Below are positions 5,616 through 13,264 of a DNA stretch of 13,652 nt, in pieces. This stretch comes from Bacteriovoracaceae bacterium UBA6153. GTDB taxonomy: Bacteria > Bdellovibrionota > Bacteriovoracia > Bacteriovoracales > Bacteriovoracaceae. The number at the start of each line of letters is the position of its first letter. The stretch's first letter is position 1. Under the pieces are notes generated by a model. The model made no database searches and was not told the origin of the DNA. It saw nothing but the letters and a program-made list of their open reading frames with translations. The stretch is taken from assembly GCA_002428265.1 (NCBI GenBank), contig DIUR01000029.1:1-13652 (forward strand). The letters are read 5' to 3'. Position numbers and translations under genes: made by a program.

Positions 5616-6600
5616 AAGTTGCTCCTGGGTCGCGAAATAGAAAGGGTTGATTCAAAACAGTATAGAACTCGACACCCATTTGGAGTTCAATCCACTTTTT
5701 TTCTTTCTTCATATCTTCGGCCAAAGAATTTGCACGGTCTTTAGCCGTTTCAGCTATAGCGTTTTTCATGCCATTTCCATGGCCACCATCATTCGATCCA
5801 AATTGCCCTCGGGACATCGAGCCTTCAGCATAAGCACCGATGAGTCGTATCATTGCTTGTCCTGTTGAATTTTTTAGAGATTCTGATTTTACATTTCCAT
5901 CCACACCAACTTGCCCATCACGTCCTACGCCAATTCCAGATAAGGGCCGCTCGCGGCCATCAGGCATTATGATTGATGTCCAACTGATTTGTGCTCGTTC
6001 GGTTGAATCATCAAAAGAAATATCACCAATCAATTTTGCCCCTTGAGGAATGGCAACGTCATTTTCTTGCATGACATCTTTTGAAACGAATCCCATTATT
6101 GGCATTGCCTGATTTGCCACAATCGTTTTTTCTGCAAGTCGCACGAGAAATCTAGTGCCAGCTGGTAACTGAGTTCTTGAATCGTTGCCACCTCTGGATA
6201 GAATCATTGTTCCATTTCGATCTGATGTCCCTGACCTGGCCGAACCACCTCCGCCAATACTTGCCGGTGAGTTTTCTTTGTAGAGATAATTAAGTGATGA
6301 ATGCACGCTTGCAGTATTCGCACCTGATGCCTGTAATTGATTAACTGTTTCTTGGGTAGGATCATTTTCAGATGGAGCTGACACCACTGTTCCTGAGTTA
6401 GTTTTTTCATGAAAGCTTATTTCTTGCGGTTTAGTTATTGGCCAGAATGTAATTCCAAGAATTAAAATTACAATCACTAAAATAATTAAAACTTTAATTT
6501 TGCTCCAATTGACCTCACGTTTTTTTATGAAAGGTTTAGAATCTTTCATAAAAAATTCTTTTATTCTTTGAAGAGGTGTTTGTTTAGACATTATTTCCAT
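5605..6600 (-). CDS. virB10: VirB10/TrbI-like T4SS core protein
   Basis: Envelope-spanning core protein that senses ATP use at the inner membrane and gates the outer-membrane channel. It has 331 residues: a basic cytoplasmic tail, one membrane helix (about 35-54), a periplasmic linker with a Gly-rich patch (IGGGGSARSG, 115-124), then the conserved beta-barrel domain. That domain begins LPAGTRFLVRLAEKTIVAN (145-163) and continues IPQGAKLIGDI and the GRERPLSGIGV segment, all typical of VirB10/TrbI. The linker has few prolines and the protein is shorter than the roughly 380-470 common in this family. The start is ambiguous. ATG 6600 has AGGTGG 4 nt upstream; ATG 6591 forms a TAATG overlap with the preceding stop, as at two other junctions here. 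The gene ends 11 bp inside the coupling-protein gene. Confidence 0.9.
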   Translation of the reverse strand: MEIMSKQTPLQRIKEFFMKDSKPFIKKREVNWSKIKVLIILVIVILILGITFWPITKPQEISFHEKTNSGTVVSAPSENDPTQETVNQLQASGANTASVHSSLNYLYKENSPASIGGGGSARSGTSDRNGTMILSRGGNDSRTQLPAGTRFLVRLAEKTIVANQAMPIMGFVSKDVMQENDVAIPQGAKLIGDISFDDSTERAQISWTSIIMPDGRERPLSGIGVGRDGQVGVDGNVKSESLKNSTGQAMIRLIGAYAEGSMSRGQFGSNDGGHGNGMKNAIAETAKDRANSLAEDMKKEKKWIELQMGVEFYTVLNQPFLFRDPGATYGK

Positions 6601-7304
6601 GAATCCACCTTTTTAATTGTTAAAAAAGTTGTCTTATCTCGCTTAATCTCCAATCTAAAGGTTTCACTACTTTCAAAATCACTTACCAGTAGTTGCAATA
6701 CACTCTGCACCTTTGTATGAGGAGTGATTTCAAGAGAGGATAAGATGAGATTGTTAATAGGTCTTGTTTTACCTCCTTGAGTAATCCATATCCATTCTGG
6801 ATGGATGCTTTGCTTTTTTTCACTCGTTAGGTAAAACTCAATTTGTAATATTCCATTTTTTAATTTAGCGATTCGTTTTGTTTCCAATAAAATGTCACCG
6901 TTTCGAAAACTCCTTTTAAATTCAATCCATTTGATTTCTGAAGCTTCTATTTTTTCTTTCGGATTTTCTAAGTAGACAACATAATCTGCAATCGCACCCG
7001 ATCCAGATACCAATTCAACATTGTACCGCTTCCAATCTGTATAAATATAGATATTGGTTTTAGCACTTGAGTCTAGCGGTTTAATGGTGACCGCTTGATC
7101 AAGGTATTCAACCTTGAAGGCTTCTTGGTCGCCAACAACAACACTATTTGGTCGATCAGGTACTTGAATAATTGTCGCAATTCCCAAAGCTGTTCTGACT
7201 GTTATTATTTGATCTCCAATAACACTTACTCGACGAACTCTTGTATTCGCCATAGCTACAGTTGTGACCAAACTTAATATCGTTATACAAAAAATTTTAA
7301 TCAT
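6591..7304 (-). CDS. virB9: VirB9/TrbG-like T4SS core protein
   Basis: Periplasmic/outer-membrane core partner of VirB10. From ATG 7304 it has 237 residues with a signal peptide cut probably after AMA (residue 19). The N-terminal domain has the VirB9 pattern: ALGIATIIQVPDRPNSVVVG (39-58), then VTIKPLDSSAKTNIYIYTDW with YNVEL. The C-terminal half (about 120-237, WIEFKRSFRNGDILL onward) does not look like the usual VirB9 outer-membrane domain and may be diverged. A frame-open extension to 7343 lies within the upstream gene. ATG 7304 overlaps that gene's stop as TAATG and has GAGGAA upstream, so I use it. Position before VirB10 agrees with the call. Confidence 0.85.
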   Translation of the reverse strand: MIKIFCITILSLVTTVAMANTRVRRVSVIGDQIITVRTALGIATIIQVPDRPNSVVVGDQEAFKVEYLDQAVTIKPLDSSAKTNIYIYTDWKRYNVELVSGSGAIADYVVYLENPKEKIEASEIKWIEFKRSFRNGDILLETKRIAKLKNGILQIEFYLTSEKKQSIHPEWIWITQGGKTRPINNLILSSLEITPHTKVQSVLQLLVSDFESSETFRLEIKRDKTTFLTIKKVDSWK

Positions 7305-7888
7305 TATTGTTCCTCTTTTTCTTTTGTAATATAAATCCCCCAAGGATTTTCCTTTGTTCTTGGCCCACTTTCAAAACTTAGTTGTAATTTTAGATTTCCT
7401 GCTGCCTTTAATCCCTGAATAGCAGTCACTCGATCACCTGTGACAAGCGCCGTTCCATCTTTTATATTGATTTCAATATTTGATGGATAAACTTTTTGAG
7501 CAACTTGTTTTTCCAGCGAAAAATGAATGATATTCGCCATTGCCTCACCAAAGGCCTTCTGACTTGTTGGACTTACAAAAAACGACGAATCTGCTAACTT
7601 TTTCTGAACATCAGATGGCACCCATGTATATCTTTTTTCAAGATAGCGATTAATTCCTTCTCTGATTAGATCTTCTGCTTTTGGCATTTTTGTTTTTTCT
7701 AAAATTTTTCCTTCAGGAGTCAATGTCAAAATGACTGATTCTTGATTGGTCAAAGAAAAAATCACAAAAAAGCTCGCGAGAACTAGGCAAAGTGTCACCA
7801 TAGAAAAGATTTTCAAAAATTGATTCGTATGCGAAAGATCACTTAACATTTTAGGAAATTGAGAATTTTTTAATTGTTTTGTATCCAT
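7304..7888 (-). CDS. VirB8/TraE-like inner-membrane assembly protein
   Basis: Bitopic inner-membrane protein expected to nucleate T4SS assembly. It has 194 residues, a short cytoplasmic N-terminus, one membrane helix (about 25-46, rich in Phe/Leu/Val) and a periplasmic NTF2-like region. In length and layout it is closer to F-plasmid TraE than to Agrobacterium VirB8. The segment around RYTWVPSDVQKKLADSSFFV and a late beta-rich part (IEINIKDGTALVTGDRV) fit that family. The ATG has AAGGAG 5 nt upstream, and the stop is shared with the VirB9 start (TAATG). Similarity is weak, so the call depends partly on its place between the VirB6-like and VirB9-like genes. Confidence 0.8.
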   Translation of the reverse strand: MDTKQLKNSQFPKMLSDLSHTNQFLKIFSMVTLCLVLASFFVIFSLTNQESVILTLTPEGKILEKTKMPKAEDLIREGINRYLEKRYTWVPSDVQKKLADSSFFVSPTSQKAFGEAMANIIHFSLEKQVAQKVYPSNIEINIKDGTALVTGDRVTAIQGLKAAGNLKLQLSFESGPRTKENPWGIYITKEKEEQ

Positions 7889-7902
7889 AAAACTCCTTAA
7901 AT

Positions 7903-8760
7903 TTACTTAGCCTTAAAACTTTCAACTCTTTTATTCACATATTCGCGTCTAGCATCTATAACTGCTTGAGCTTTTCTTGCTTTCACTAATCTTGCAGGGC
8001 CAGCGGCCATTGCCGCAACACTTGTTGCTCCAATATTCGACGACATTGATTGAAGTCCACTTCCGACAAGCGATCTCACCATCATAGGAGTCATTAACAT
8101 TGCAATTGCGATGACAAAATTCATCACGATCAATGTGAGATAAGCTCCTTCTGCCCGATAAGCATCACCAAATGACAGTGCTGCGAGCATTGCTCCTAAA
8201 ATGGCCCAAACTATTTTCCAACATGCAACTTCAATCATTCCTTTAAAAAGGTTTTGAGTTATTTGGGCCGTACTCGCAAACATATTAAAGAGCAGAAGGA
8301 GAGGCGCAGAGATCATGAAGAAAATCCAAAAAAAGTGATACATTGCTATTGTCAAATACCTAGCGACATAAAGTACGAGGTAGCTCAAAAATGAAAGCGT
8401 AGCGATGAGCAAATCATTAAACTGCAAAAGAATACTCGTTGGTGAGAACGAATAATTTTGCGATTTCTCCTGAGCCATTCTTATAATCGCGTCTAAACTG
8501 TTAAGGTGATCAATTCTTTCCGCAATTCCATCGGCAATGAAAATGATTGCCTTGCTTATGTCTGGAAAAGCTACAAGTAGTAGAGTAGAGATCACTGCGC
8601 GTTTTATAATATCTATAAAATCAGGACTTCCCTGAGGTGATTTAAACCATGTCATCACAACCGATAAAGCAAAAAATACTGGCAGCATTAGGTAGTACAT
8701 TCGTACAAACTCTTGGTGCAGATCCCGCATCAATGTTCCAAGCAAATCAAAATTTGGCAC
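7903..8760 (-). CDS. virB6: VirB6/TrbL-like polytopic membrane protein
   Basis: Inner-membrane channel component. It has 285 residues, mostly hydrophobic, with about five or six membrane segments: roughly 22-38, 55-66, 116-138, 141-163, 178-197 and 206-225. The Trp-containing segment IEVACWKIVWAILGAMLAAL and the FFWIFFMISAPLLLLFN stretch are typical of VirB6/TrbL. The C-terminus after 229 is soluble and basic (ARLVKARKAQAVIDARREYV). It starts with GTG at 8760, supported by AGGAGG 5 nt upstream and by the preceding gene's stop just 9 nt away. It lies 14 nt before the VirB8-like gene. Confidence 0.85.
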   Translation of the reverse strand: MPNFDLLGTLMRDLHQEFVRMYYLMLPVFFALSVVMTWFKSPQGSPDFIDIIKRAVISTLLLVAFPDISKAIIFIADGIAERIDHLNSLDAIIRMAQEKSQNYSFSPTSILLQFNDLLIATLSFLSYLVLYVARYLTIAMYHFFWIFFMISAPLLLLFNMFASTAQITQNLFKGMIEVACWKIVWAILGAMLAALSFGDAYRAEGAYLTLIVMNFVIAIAMLMTPMMVRSLVGSGLQSMSSNIGATSVAAMAAGPARLVKARKAQAVIDARREYVNKRVESFKAK

Positions 8761-8769
8761 AATGACCTC

Positions 8770-9480
8770 CTATGGTGAACCTAGATGTTTTAAATTTGTT
8801 TCTTTCGGTAAAGTTCCAAGCGCATTTGAGATGCCTTCATATTGAGTTTTAAATTGTGATGACTGAAGTTTTTCTTTTCGATTATTCAGGGCCATGTTTT
8901 CGCCCATCATTTTTAACATCATCGAGTTTGTTCTCAATACTTGTGTTGTCACTCCAATCAGCACCGCAATTGATTGTGCCGTTAATTTGGCCGCTCCTTG
9001 TGGATTGACATTCTTTGCGTGCTCAATAATTCTTTTGCTCTCTTGATCTACATCATCGGCGTAACGAAAGAGTGTGCCATTCATGGCAATACTTTCTGAA
9101 ACAGAACGATCCTGTGCTGCTTGCAGTTTGTACTCACTGGTTTGTGGGATTTTTCCGTACAAATCAGAGATGACCGCCAATACTTGGTCTGCTTGTTCCA
9201 TACTTCCATAGAGGCCAGGGTTAAATTTAGGATTTAAAACCTGAATGATCGACAGCCCATCTTTAATTCCACGATTTATATCCTTCATTAAACTTAATGA
9301 ATCACTTCCAGTTGAAAGAATTTGTTTCAACTGAACGAGCTGCTGAATAGCGTTTGCAAGAATTTGTGTGAGCATCACAATATCACCGCCAAACATGTCT
9401 GCTTTGGCAGGCACTGGAAGTGATAACGCAATAATTAATGTAGTTGCGACGACTCGTCGTTTGAAGTTTTTAATCTTCAC
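8770..9480 (-). CDS. VirB5/TrbJ-like periplasmic protein
   Basis: Secreted minor pilus or channel component. It has 236 residues with a clear Sec signal peptide (basic NFKRRVV, hydrophobic TTLIIALSL, cut after PAKA at residue 27). The mature protein is almost entirely helical and Gln/Leu-rich near its start (LTQILANAIQQLVQLKQIL, 37-55), as in VirB5/TrbJ, with another long helical region from about 165 to 215. Sequence similarity to named VirB5 proteins is low, so the assignment leans on secretion signal, helical content and place between VirB4 and VirB6. It starts with GTG, overlapping the VirB4 stop as GTGA, with AGGGAGG 4 nt upstream. Confidence 0.75.
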   Translation of the reverse strand: MKIKNFKRRVVATTLIIALSLPVPAKADMFGGDIVMLTQILANAIQQLVQLKQILSTGSDSLSLMKDINRGIKDGLSIIQVLNPKFNPGLYGSMEQADQVLAVISDLYGKIPQTSEYKLQAAQDRSVSESIAMNGTLFRYADDVDQESKRIIEHAKNVNPQGAAKLTAQSIAVLIGVTTQVLRTNSMMLKMMGENMALNNRKEKLQSSQFKTQYEGISNALGTLPKETNLKHLGSP

Positions 9481-11990
9481 GCCGCCTCCCTGTGACCTTG
9501 AGAAATGCCATTGGGATATTCTGTAGAAGCTTTTTCAATTGCTTCTACGAGAGTTAGTCCATCGGTAGTCAGATAATTTAGATAATTGTTATCACCAGCA
9601 TCACTTGTGGAAAGCCAGTACTCAAATGGACTAGGGAAAATGCGGACAACTTGTCTATGATCTCCTTCAATCATAAACCCTTCTGAAAATTGCCCTTTCC
9701 TTTGTTCTAATGAATTGATCAAATTTAATTCTTGAGAATTAAGTTTAAGTGTATTCTTCAAAATTTCAGTATCACCACGCTGAAGCATGACAAATTTTGT
9801 GGCTGTGTTGTTTAGAATGGCATGTCCAATTGGGCTAGATACAATTTCTTCCACACCTTGAGTGATAAAAGTAATTCCAGAACCTGTTTTTCTTAACGTT
9901 CGTGCGCAATATTCCATAAAGGTTGCTGCCGCATTTGATTTTAAAAGTTCCCATGCTTCATCCAGAATGATTCTTTTTTTAGTCGTCTTATCTCCTTCTA
10001 CTTGAGTAAGAATAAAATCAGTTAAAATTAAAATCATTACACTTTGAAGATCGGGATAAGCTGAAAGTCCTTTTAGATCAAAAGTACAAATGGAAGCATC
10101 TGTGCGAAGTGATCCTTGCCCATCAAGTAATCGGCCGTAAGGGCGTTCACCAGTCCAAAGATAAAGCATTTTAGAAATGGCCTTCATAGAATCTTCCTCA
10201 AAGGCAGAAAGATACTTTGCCAAATCAGTAAGTGTTGGAACTTCACCCTTTGGCCGTCTCGATTTATATAGCTCGATAATGGCTCGCTCTAATAAGGCTC
10301 GATCAAGTTTTGGAAGTTTTGACTTATCATCTTCACTAACCATAGATTCAATAATCGCAAGCAATGATTTTAATTTCTGATTACTTGGTTCCGCATGGGG
10401 ATTAGGAATATCAAATGGATTTAAACGGTATTTCTCTGAAAGATTCATTTCTAAATATTGACCTCCCAGAGCTTCCGTTAGTTTCTTATATGATCCGCCA
10501 ATGTCGATAATAAACACGCGATGATTGCGCGCTAATTCTTGAGCAAGAATACAGTTATTCAAAAAGCTTTTTCCGGCACCAGACGATCCCGTTACAAGTG
10601 TGTTGTAATTGGGAAGAGACGGGTCATAGGGATTAAAACTAACAAGACCGTTAAGTCTATTTCTAAAAATTACCGCAGGGTCTTTATCTCCAATGCGTGG
10701 CCCATAGACTGGAAGAAAATCAACAAGATTATTTGTTTTAATTTTTCTTGCTCGTTCTAAACTAACAGGAGCGGCCGGCAAATTGCCTTTTGCAATCTTC
10801 CAAGCTCCAACAGTTTCCTCAAGTCCCTCAGCTCCTTGTAGAGCACGAAACCTTGATAAAACATCTCTTACTTGACGATTGAGAATTTTATTTCCGTCAT
10901 CATTAGCAGGAGCTTTTAATACTATTGTCATTTGAGCGGCATAAATTCTTTGGCCAGTATTTAAAAGTTCACGAATCAACTCTTCTGTTGAAGATAACTT
11001 GGTTTCACTTTCAAGATCCGAGGCTCGATTTCCTGATGTCATGGCCATAGAATGGGCCATCTTTCTTTTTTGCTGTAATTTTGCCATCTCTTCTGCTTGA
11101 GGAGGAACTTCAAAAGTTAAAAAAAGATCATAATGAAATGGCATTCTCATAAAGTTAAAGAGCTGACCTGCAAAGGTAATCTCAGGAAGAGTTTTAAGTG
11201 TAATGACTCGATGATAGTGAGAATCCAATGTGTATTGTTCAAATCCCAAAATCAGATCACCAAATACTAGCTGTTCTCTTGGAGACTGGGTGGCAAGCCA
11301 CCCAGAATTCTCAAGCACTTCTTTTTCAAAATCATCTTCAGAATGATTTTGAATTTTAGGCATAGGTTCAGTTTTTGTCCTTTTAGGATTTAAAAAACTA
11401 TAAATCCGAGAAACAATCTCTTCTTTAGAAAGATCACTGGATTCAAGCCCAACAGAGGACAAGGATGACTTTAAGGAATCAACATTTTGGGAAAGCATTT
11501 CTAGTGTTTCTAGATATGATTCATTAACCTTGTCTGAAAAAAATTCTTTCTTTTTAAAGAAGGAAACTTTTTTTGTTCCAATCATCGGTGTTCTTAGAAA
11601 TATTAGAAGCTCTGGGCGATATAGCTCTCCTTTTTCAAGTGAATCAATTAACTTTTGCTCTCTGAACTCTGCGATTTTGGAAATCAAAGGATGAATATTA
11701 GCTGATTTGCCTTCAGAGTGTGCTTTGATTACATCTTGAAAGTCAGAGCGAACGCCAACCAAGAACTGTACAGTGACTCCTTCGGCGATAGAGTTTAAGG
11801 CCGAACGTAGTCCATTCGTAAATTGATTAATCTCTTCATCATCAAGACATTCAATATCCCTTAGAGTTACTTTAAGCCCAGTCACCAGTGATCCATCGTT
11901 CAAGACGAGATGAGGTTTTGGTAAATCAAAAAAATCCCAATATGGAAGTTCTTCTGAAAAGCTGGGATCATTATTTTTTTTAGTTAACAT
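9477..11990 (-). CDS. virB4: VirB4/TraC-type T4SS ATPase
   Basis: Cytoplasmic ATPase that powers pilus biogenesis and substrate transfer. Using ATG 11990 it has 837 residues, the usual VirB4 size. The N-terminal CagE/TrbE/VirB domain covers roughly the first 400 residues. Walker A is GSSGAGKS (468-475), preceded by FNPYDPSLPNYNTLVT. RVFIIDIGGSYKKL follows. Walker B is IILDEAW (674-680), then the FITQGVEEI segment (707-715) and TKFVMLQRG. Frame-open codons reach further upstream to 12044, but AGGAAG lies 4 nt before ATG 11990, which overlaps the VirB3 stop by 11 bp, so I use that. With no virB11 in the window, this and the coupling protein are the only transfer ATPases visible. Confidence 0.97.
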   Translation of the reverse strand: MLTKKNNDPSFSEELPYWDFFDLPKPHLVLNDGSLVTGLKVTLRDIECLDDEEINQFTNGLRSALNSIAEGVTVQFLVGVRSDFQDVIKAHSEGKSANIHPLISKIAEFREQKLIDSLEKGELYRPELLIFLRTPMIGTKKVSFFKKKEFFSDKVNESYLETLEMLSQNVDSLKSSLSSVGLESSDLSKEEIVSRIYSFLNPKRTKTEPMPKIQNHSEDDFEKEVLENSGWLATQSPREQLVFGDLILGFEQYTLDSHYHRVITLKTLPEITFAGQLFNFMRMPFHYDLFLTFEVPPQAEEMAKLQQKRKMAHSMAMTSGNRASDLESETKLSSTEELIRELLNTGQRIYAAQMTIVLKAPANDDGNKILNRQVRDVLSRFRALQGAEGLEETVGAWKIAKGNLPAAPVSLERARKIKTNNLVDFLPVYGPRIGDKDPAVIFRNRLNGLVSFNPYDPSLPNYNTLVTGSSGAGKSFLNNCILAQELARNHRVFIIDIGGSYKKLTEALGGQYLEMNLSEKYRLNPFDIPNPHAEPSNQKLKSLLAIIESMVSEDDKSKLPKLDRALLERAIIELYKSRRPKGEVPTLTDLAKYLSAFEEDSMKAISKMLYLWTGERPYGRLLDGQGSLRTDASICTFDLKGLSAYPDLQSVMILILTDFILTQVEGDKTTKKRIILDEAWELLKSNAAATFMEYCARTLRKTGSGITFITQGVEEIVSSPIGHAILNNTATKFVMLQRGDTEILKNTLKLNSQELNLINSLEQRKGQFSEGFMIEGDHRQVVRIFPSPFEYWLSTSDAGDNNYLNYLTTDGLTLVEAIEKASTEYPNGISQGHREAA
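11286..11353. repeat. Two adjacent inverted repeats inside virB4
   Basis: CTGGGTGGC (11286-11294) and GCCACCCAG (11297-11305) are exact complements around AA. Only 19 nt further, TTCAAAATCAT (11325-11335) and ATGATTTTGAA (11343-11353) are exact 11-bp complements around 7 nt. Both lie in the part of virB4 encoding about residues 212-235, the linker between the N-terminal and ATPase parts. They would form two stems in the mRNA; function unknown. Confidence 0.7.
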
Positions 11991-12309
11991 GAGTCTTCCT
12001 TTTTTTAATTTTTCTATAAAGACGATCTGCACTTCCTGCTGCAAAGTAAGCAGGTCGTGCTATGTATTCGCCTAAATGCTGAAGGTAATTATCTGGACGT
12101 CCTCGCTTCGCAAAGTAGAGGAACAACGCCATTGAAAGCGTTGTTCCCCAAACCATGACGTAACGAAAAGAAGTCCCACCAAAGATCAGGTTTGTAATCG
12201 CAAGATTGAAAAAAATGAGAAGCAAGTCTGGTAGTTCAAATCCAAACAACTTACTTTTCATTTCCAAAGCTCTTGGAACCGTACTAACTAGAGGTCCTTT
12301 TTCTTCCAT
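11980..12309 (-). CDS. virB3: VirB3/TraL-like membrane protein
   Basis: Small inner-membrane protein that works with VirB4 in T4SS assembly. From ATG 12309 it has 109 residues. The motif of a proline-containing N-terminus followed by KLFGFELPDLLLIF leading into a membrane segment (about 28-44) resembles VirB3/TrbD/TraL proteins. A second membrane segment spans about 48-66. The tail is basic (KKRKTHVN). ATG 12309 has AAGGAG 6 nt upstream; a longer frame to 12372 would overlap the pilin gene and lacks support. It is 10 nt after the pilin gene and directly ahead of virB4, the standard order. Confidence 0.85.
   Translation of the reverse strand: MEEKGPLVSTVPRALEMKSKLFGFELPDLLLIFFNLAITNLIFGGTSFRYVMVWGTTLSMALFLYFAKRGRPDNYLQHLGEYIARPAYFAAGSADRLYRKIKKRKTHVN
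12120..12147. repeat. Perfect 10-bp inverted repeat inside virB3
   Basis: GGAACAACGC (12120-12129) and GCGTTGTTCC (12138-12147) are exact complements separated by 8 nt. It falls in the second membrane segment of VirB3. It could form an mRNA stem, but may be chance. Confidence 0.6.
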
Positions 12310-12319
12310 ACTGCACTCC

Positions 12320-12619
12320 TTAGCGAACAGTTTGAGCAATAAAGTCCACGATAGACTGTGCTCCAAAACCAATCATTGATCCGATAATTGCGTAAGCGAT
12401 ATGTTGTTTGGCATTCGGATTTCCAGTGAAAAAAGAAGTGCCCGCAATTGCAATCCCAATTACCGATAGGAGTGGCAGGATGACTCCTGTCAATTTGCTT
12501 TTGATGCCACCTAAACTTGTTTCAAGGCTGGCATGGGCAAGTTCAGGAACAAGGCAACCAACGATTGCAGCTAGCGTAAGTAGGACGAATATGTTTTTAT
12601 TTTTTTTTATAAATTTCAA
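12320..12619 (-). CDS. virB2: VirB2/TrbC-like major pilin
   Basis: Precursor of the conjugative pilus subunit. It has 99 residues. The N-terminal signal (KKNKNIFVLLTLAAIVGC) ends with the likely cleavage site AHA at residue 30, leaving about 69 residues. The mature part has two hydrophobic helices (about 43-63 and 73-93) joined by a short polar loop GNPNAKQH, the VirB2/TrbC layout. It starts with TTG at 12619, with GGAG 5 nt upstream; no in-frame ATG fits better. The 47-nt gap to the gene before it is AT-rich, and I could not identify a convincing promoter there. Confidence 0.9.
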   Translation of the reverse strand: MKFIKKNKNIFVLLTLAAIVGCLVPELAHASLETSLGGIKSKLTGVILPLLSVIGIAIAGTSFFTGNPNAKQHIAYAIIGSMIGFGAQSIVDFIAQTVR

Positions 12620-12666
12620 AGTTACTCCATTTTTAATTTGTACTAATTTAATAAAACAAGAAACCG

Positions 12667-13089
12667 TTAGGCTGTCGTCTTGATGTTGTCTTCAGGCAAA
12701 AGCACTGACGATACATTTGCTTCAGGGAAAATATTCATGTAGATAGGTCTCCCAAAAAGATCAAAATTCAACTCAATACAATTCTGAGATGAGAGAGCTT
12801 TCCCGTTTCCAATGACATTCCAAAAGTATTTTGATTTAGACGTTGGATTCTTATTAGCCTCGCGGCTCATAACTACAAAACGTGATGAATCGCTTTTGTT
12901 CATTAGAAGAAAAAATTTATCATTCAAAAATGTCCAGAGTCTGATGGTGTATGTGTCTTGGCCTTCCTTGAGATATGCCATGCCCACGACTTTAGTCTTT
13001 TCTAGTTTTCCCATGGCATTTCTTTGAGCTTGGAAAATTTGAAAGCGGTAATATTGTGACTGATTCGATTTGGTTGTATCTTGATCCAT
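12667..13089 (-). CDS. Unknown protein at the head of the transfer operon
   Basis: Not recognised. 140 residues, no signal peptide or membrane segment, so probably cytoplasmic. It appears beta-rich, with a distinctive central part (KTKVVGMAYLKEGQDTYTIR, then LWTFLNDKFFLLMNK) and FDLFGRPIYMNIFPE near the end. The ATG at 13089 has a strong AGGAGG 7 nt upstream, so the start is secure. The first 98 nt overlap, in a different frame, the preceding small gene. Its stop is 47 nt before the pilin start, suggesting it is co-transcribed with the T4SS genes. Confidence 0.85.
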   Translation of the reverse strand: MDQDTTKSNQSQYYRFQIFQAQRNAMGKLEKTKVVGMAYLKEGQDTYTIRLWTFLNDKFFLLMNKSDSSRFVVMSREANKNPTSKSKYFWNVIGNGKALSSQNCIELNFDLFGRPIYMNIFPEANVSSVLLPEDNIKTTA

Positions 13090-13264
13090 AACTTGTTCCT
13101 CCTAATAGGATTTTATTAATTTCGTTTTCTTTCATTTGCCGCTGCCACTTTTCTGTTGTTATCCACTGCGTGTGATTCCCAATTCGCACTTGATAAAAAG
13201 TGGTCGCATTCATTTTCGTAAAATTTTTTTTAATTGCGAGATACAGGGCCACTAAGCAGCGCAT
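12992..13264 (-). CDS. Small unknown protein overlapping the next gene by 98 nt
   Basis: Not recognised. 90 residues from ATG 13264, which overlaps the zinc-ribbon gene stop by 13 bp and has GGAAG 7 nt upstream. The middle (NATTFYQVRIGNHTQWITTE, then KWQRQMKENEINKIL) looks like a genuine protein. The last 33 codons lie inside the following gene in another frame and look compositionally arbitrary (SSKKCHGKTRKD). An alternative start is ATG 13213, with no SD. Without this gene, 13090-13251 would be a 160-nt gap in an otherwise tightly packed operon, which favours its being real. Confidence 0.55.
   Translation of the reverse strand: MRCLVALYLAIKKNFTKMNATTFYQVRIGNHTQWITTEKWQRQMKENEINKILLGGTSYGSRYNQIESVTILPLSNFPSSKKCHGKTRKD

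Noticed and set aside
7305..7343. N-terminal extension of the VirB9-like protein
   Set aside because: It would put 13 polar residues before a clean signal peptide and overlap the upstream gene; ATG 7304 forms a TAATG junction.
11991..12044. N-terminal extension of VirB4
   Set aside because: The extra 18 codons lie inside virB3 and lack an SD; ATG 11990 has AGGAAG correctly placed.
12310..12372. N-terminal extension of VirB3
   Set aside because: It overlaps the pilin gene out of frame, and ATG 12309 has a strong AAGGAG SD.
12620..12666. Promoter in the gap before the pilin gene
   Set aside because: AT-rich, but no -35/-10 pair with acceptable spacing could be found.
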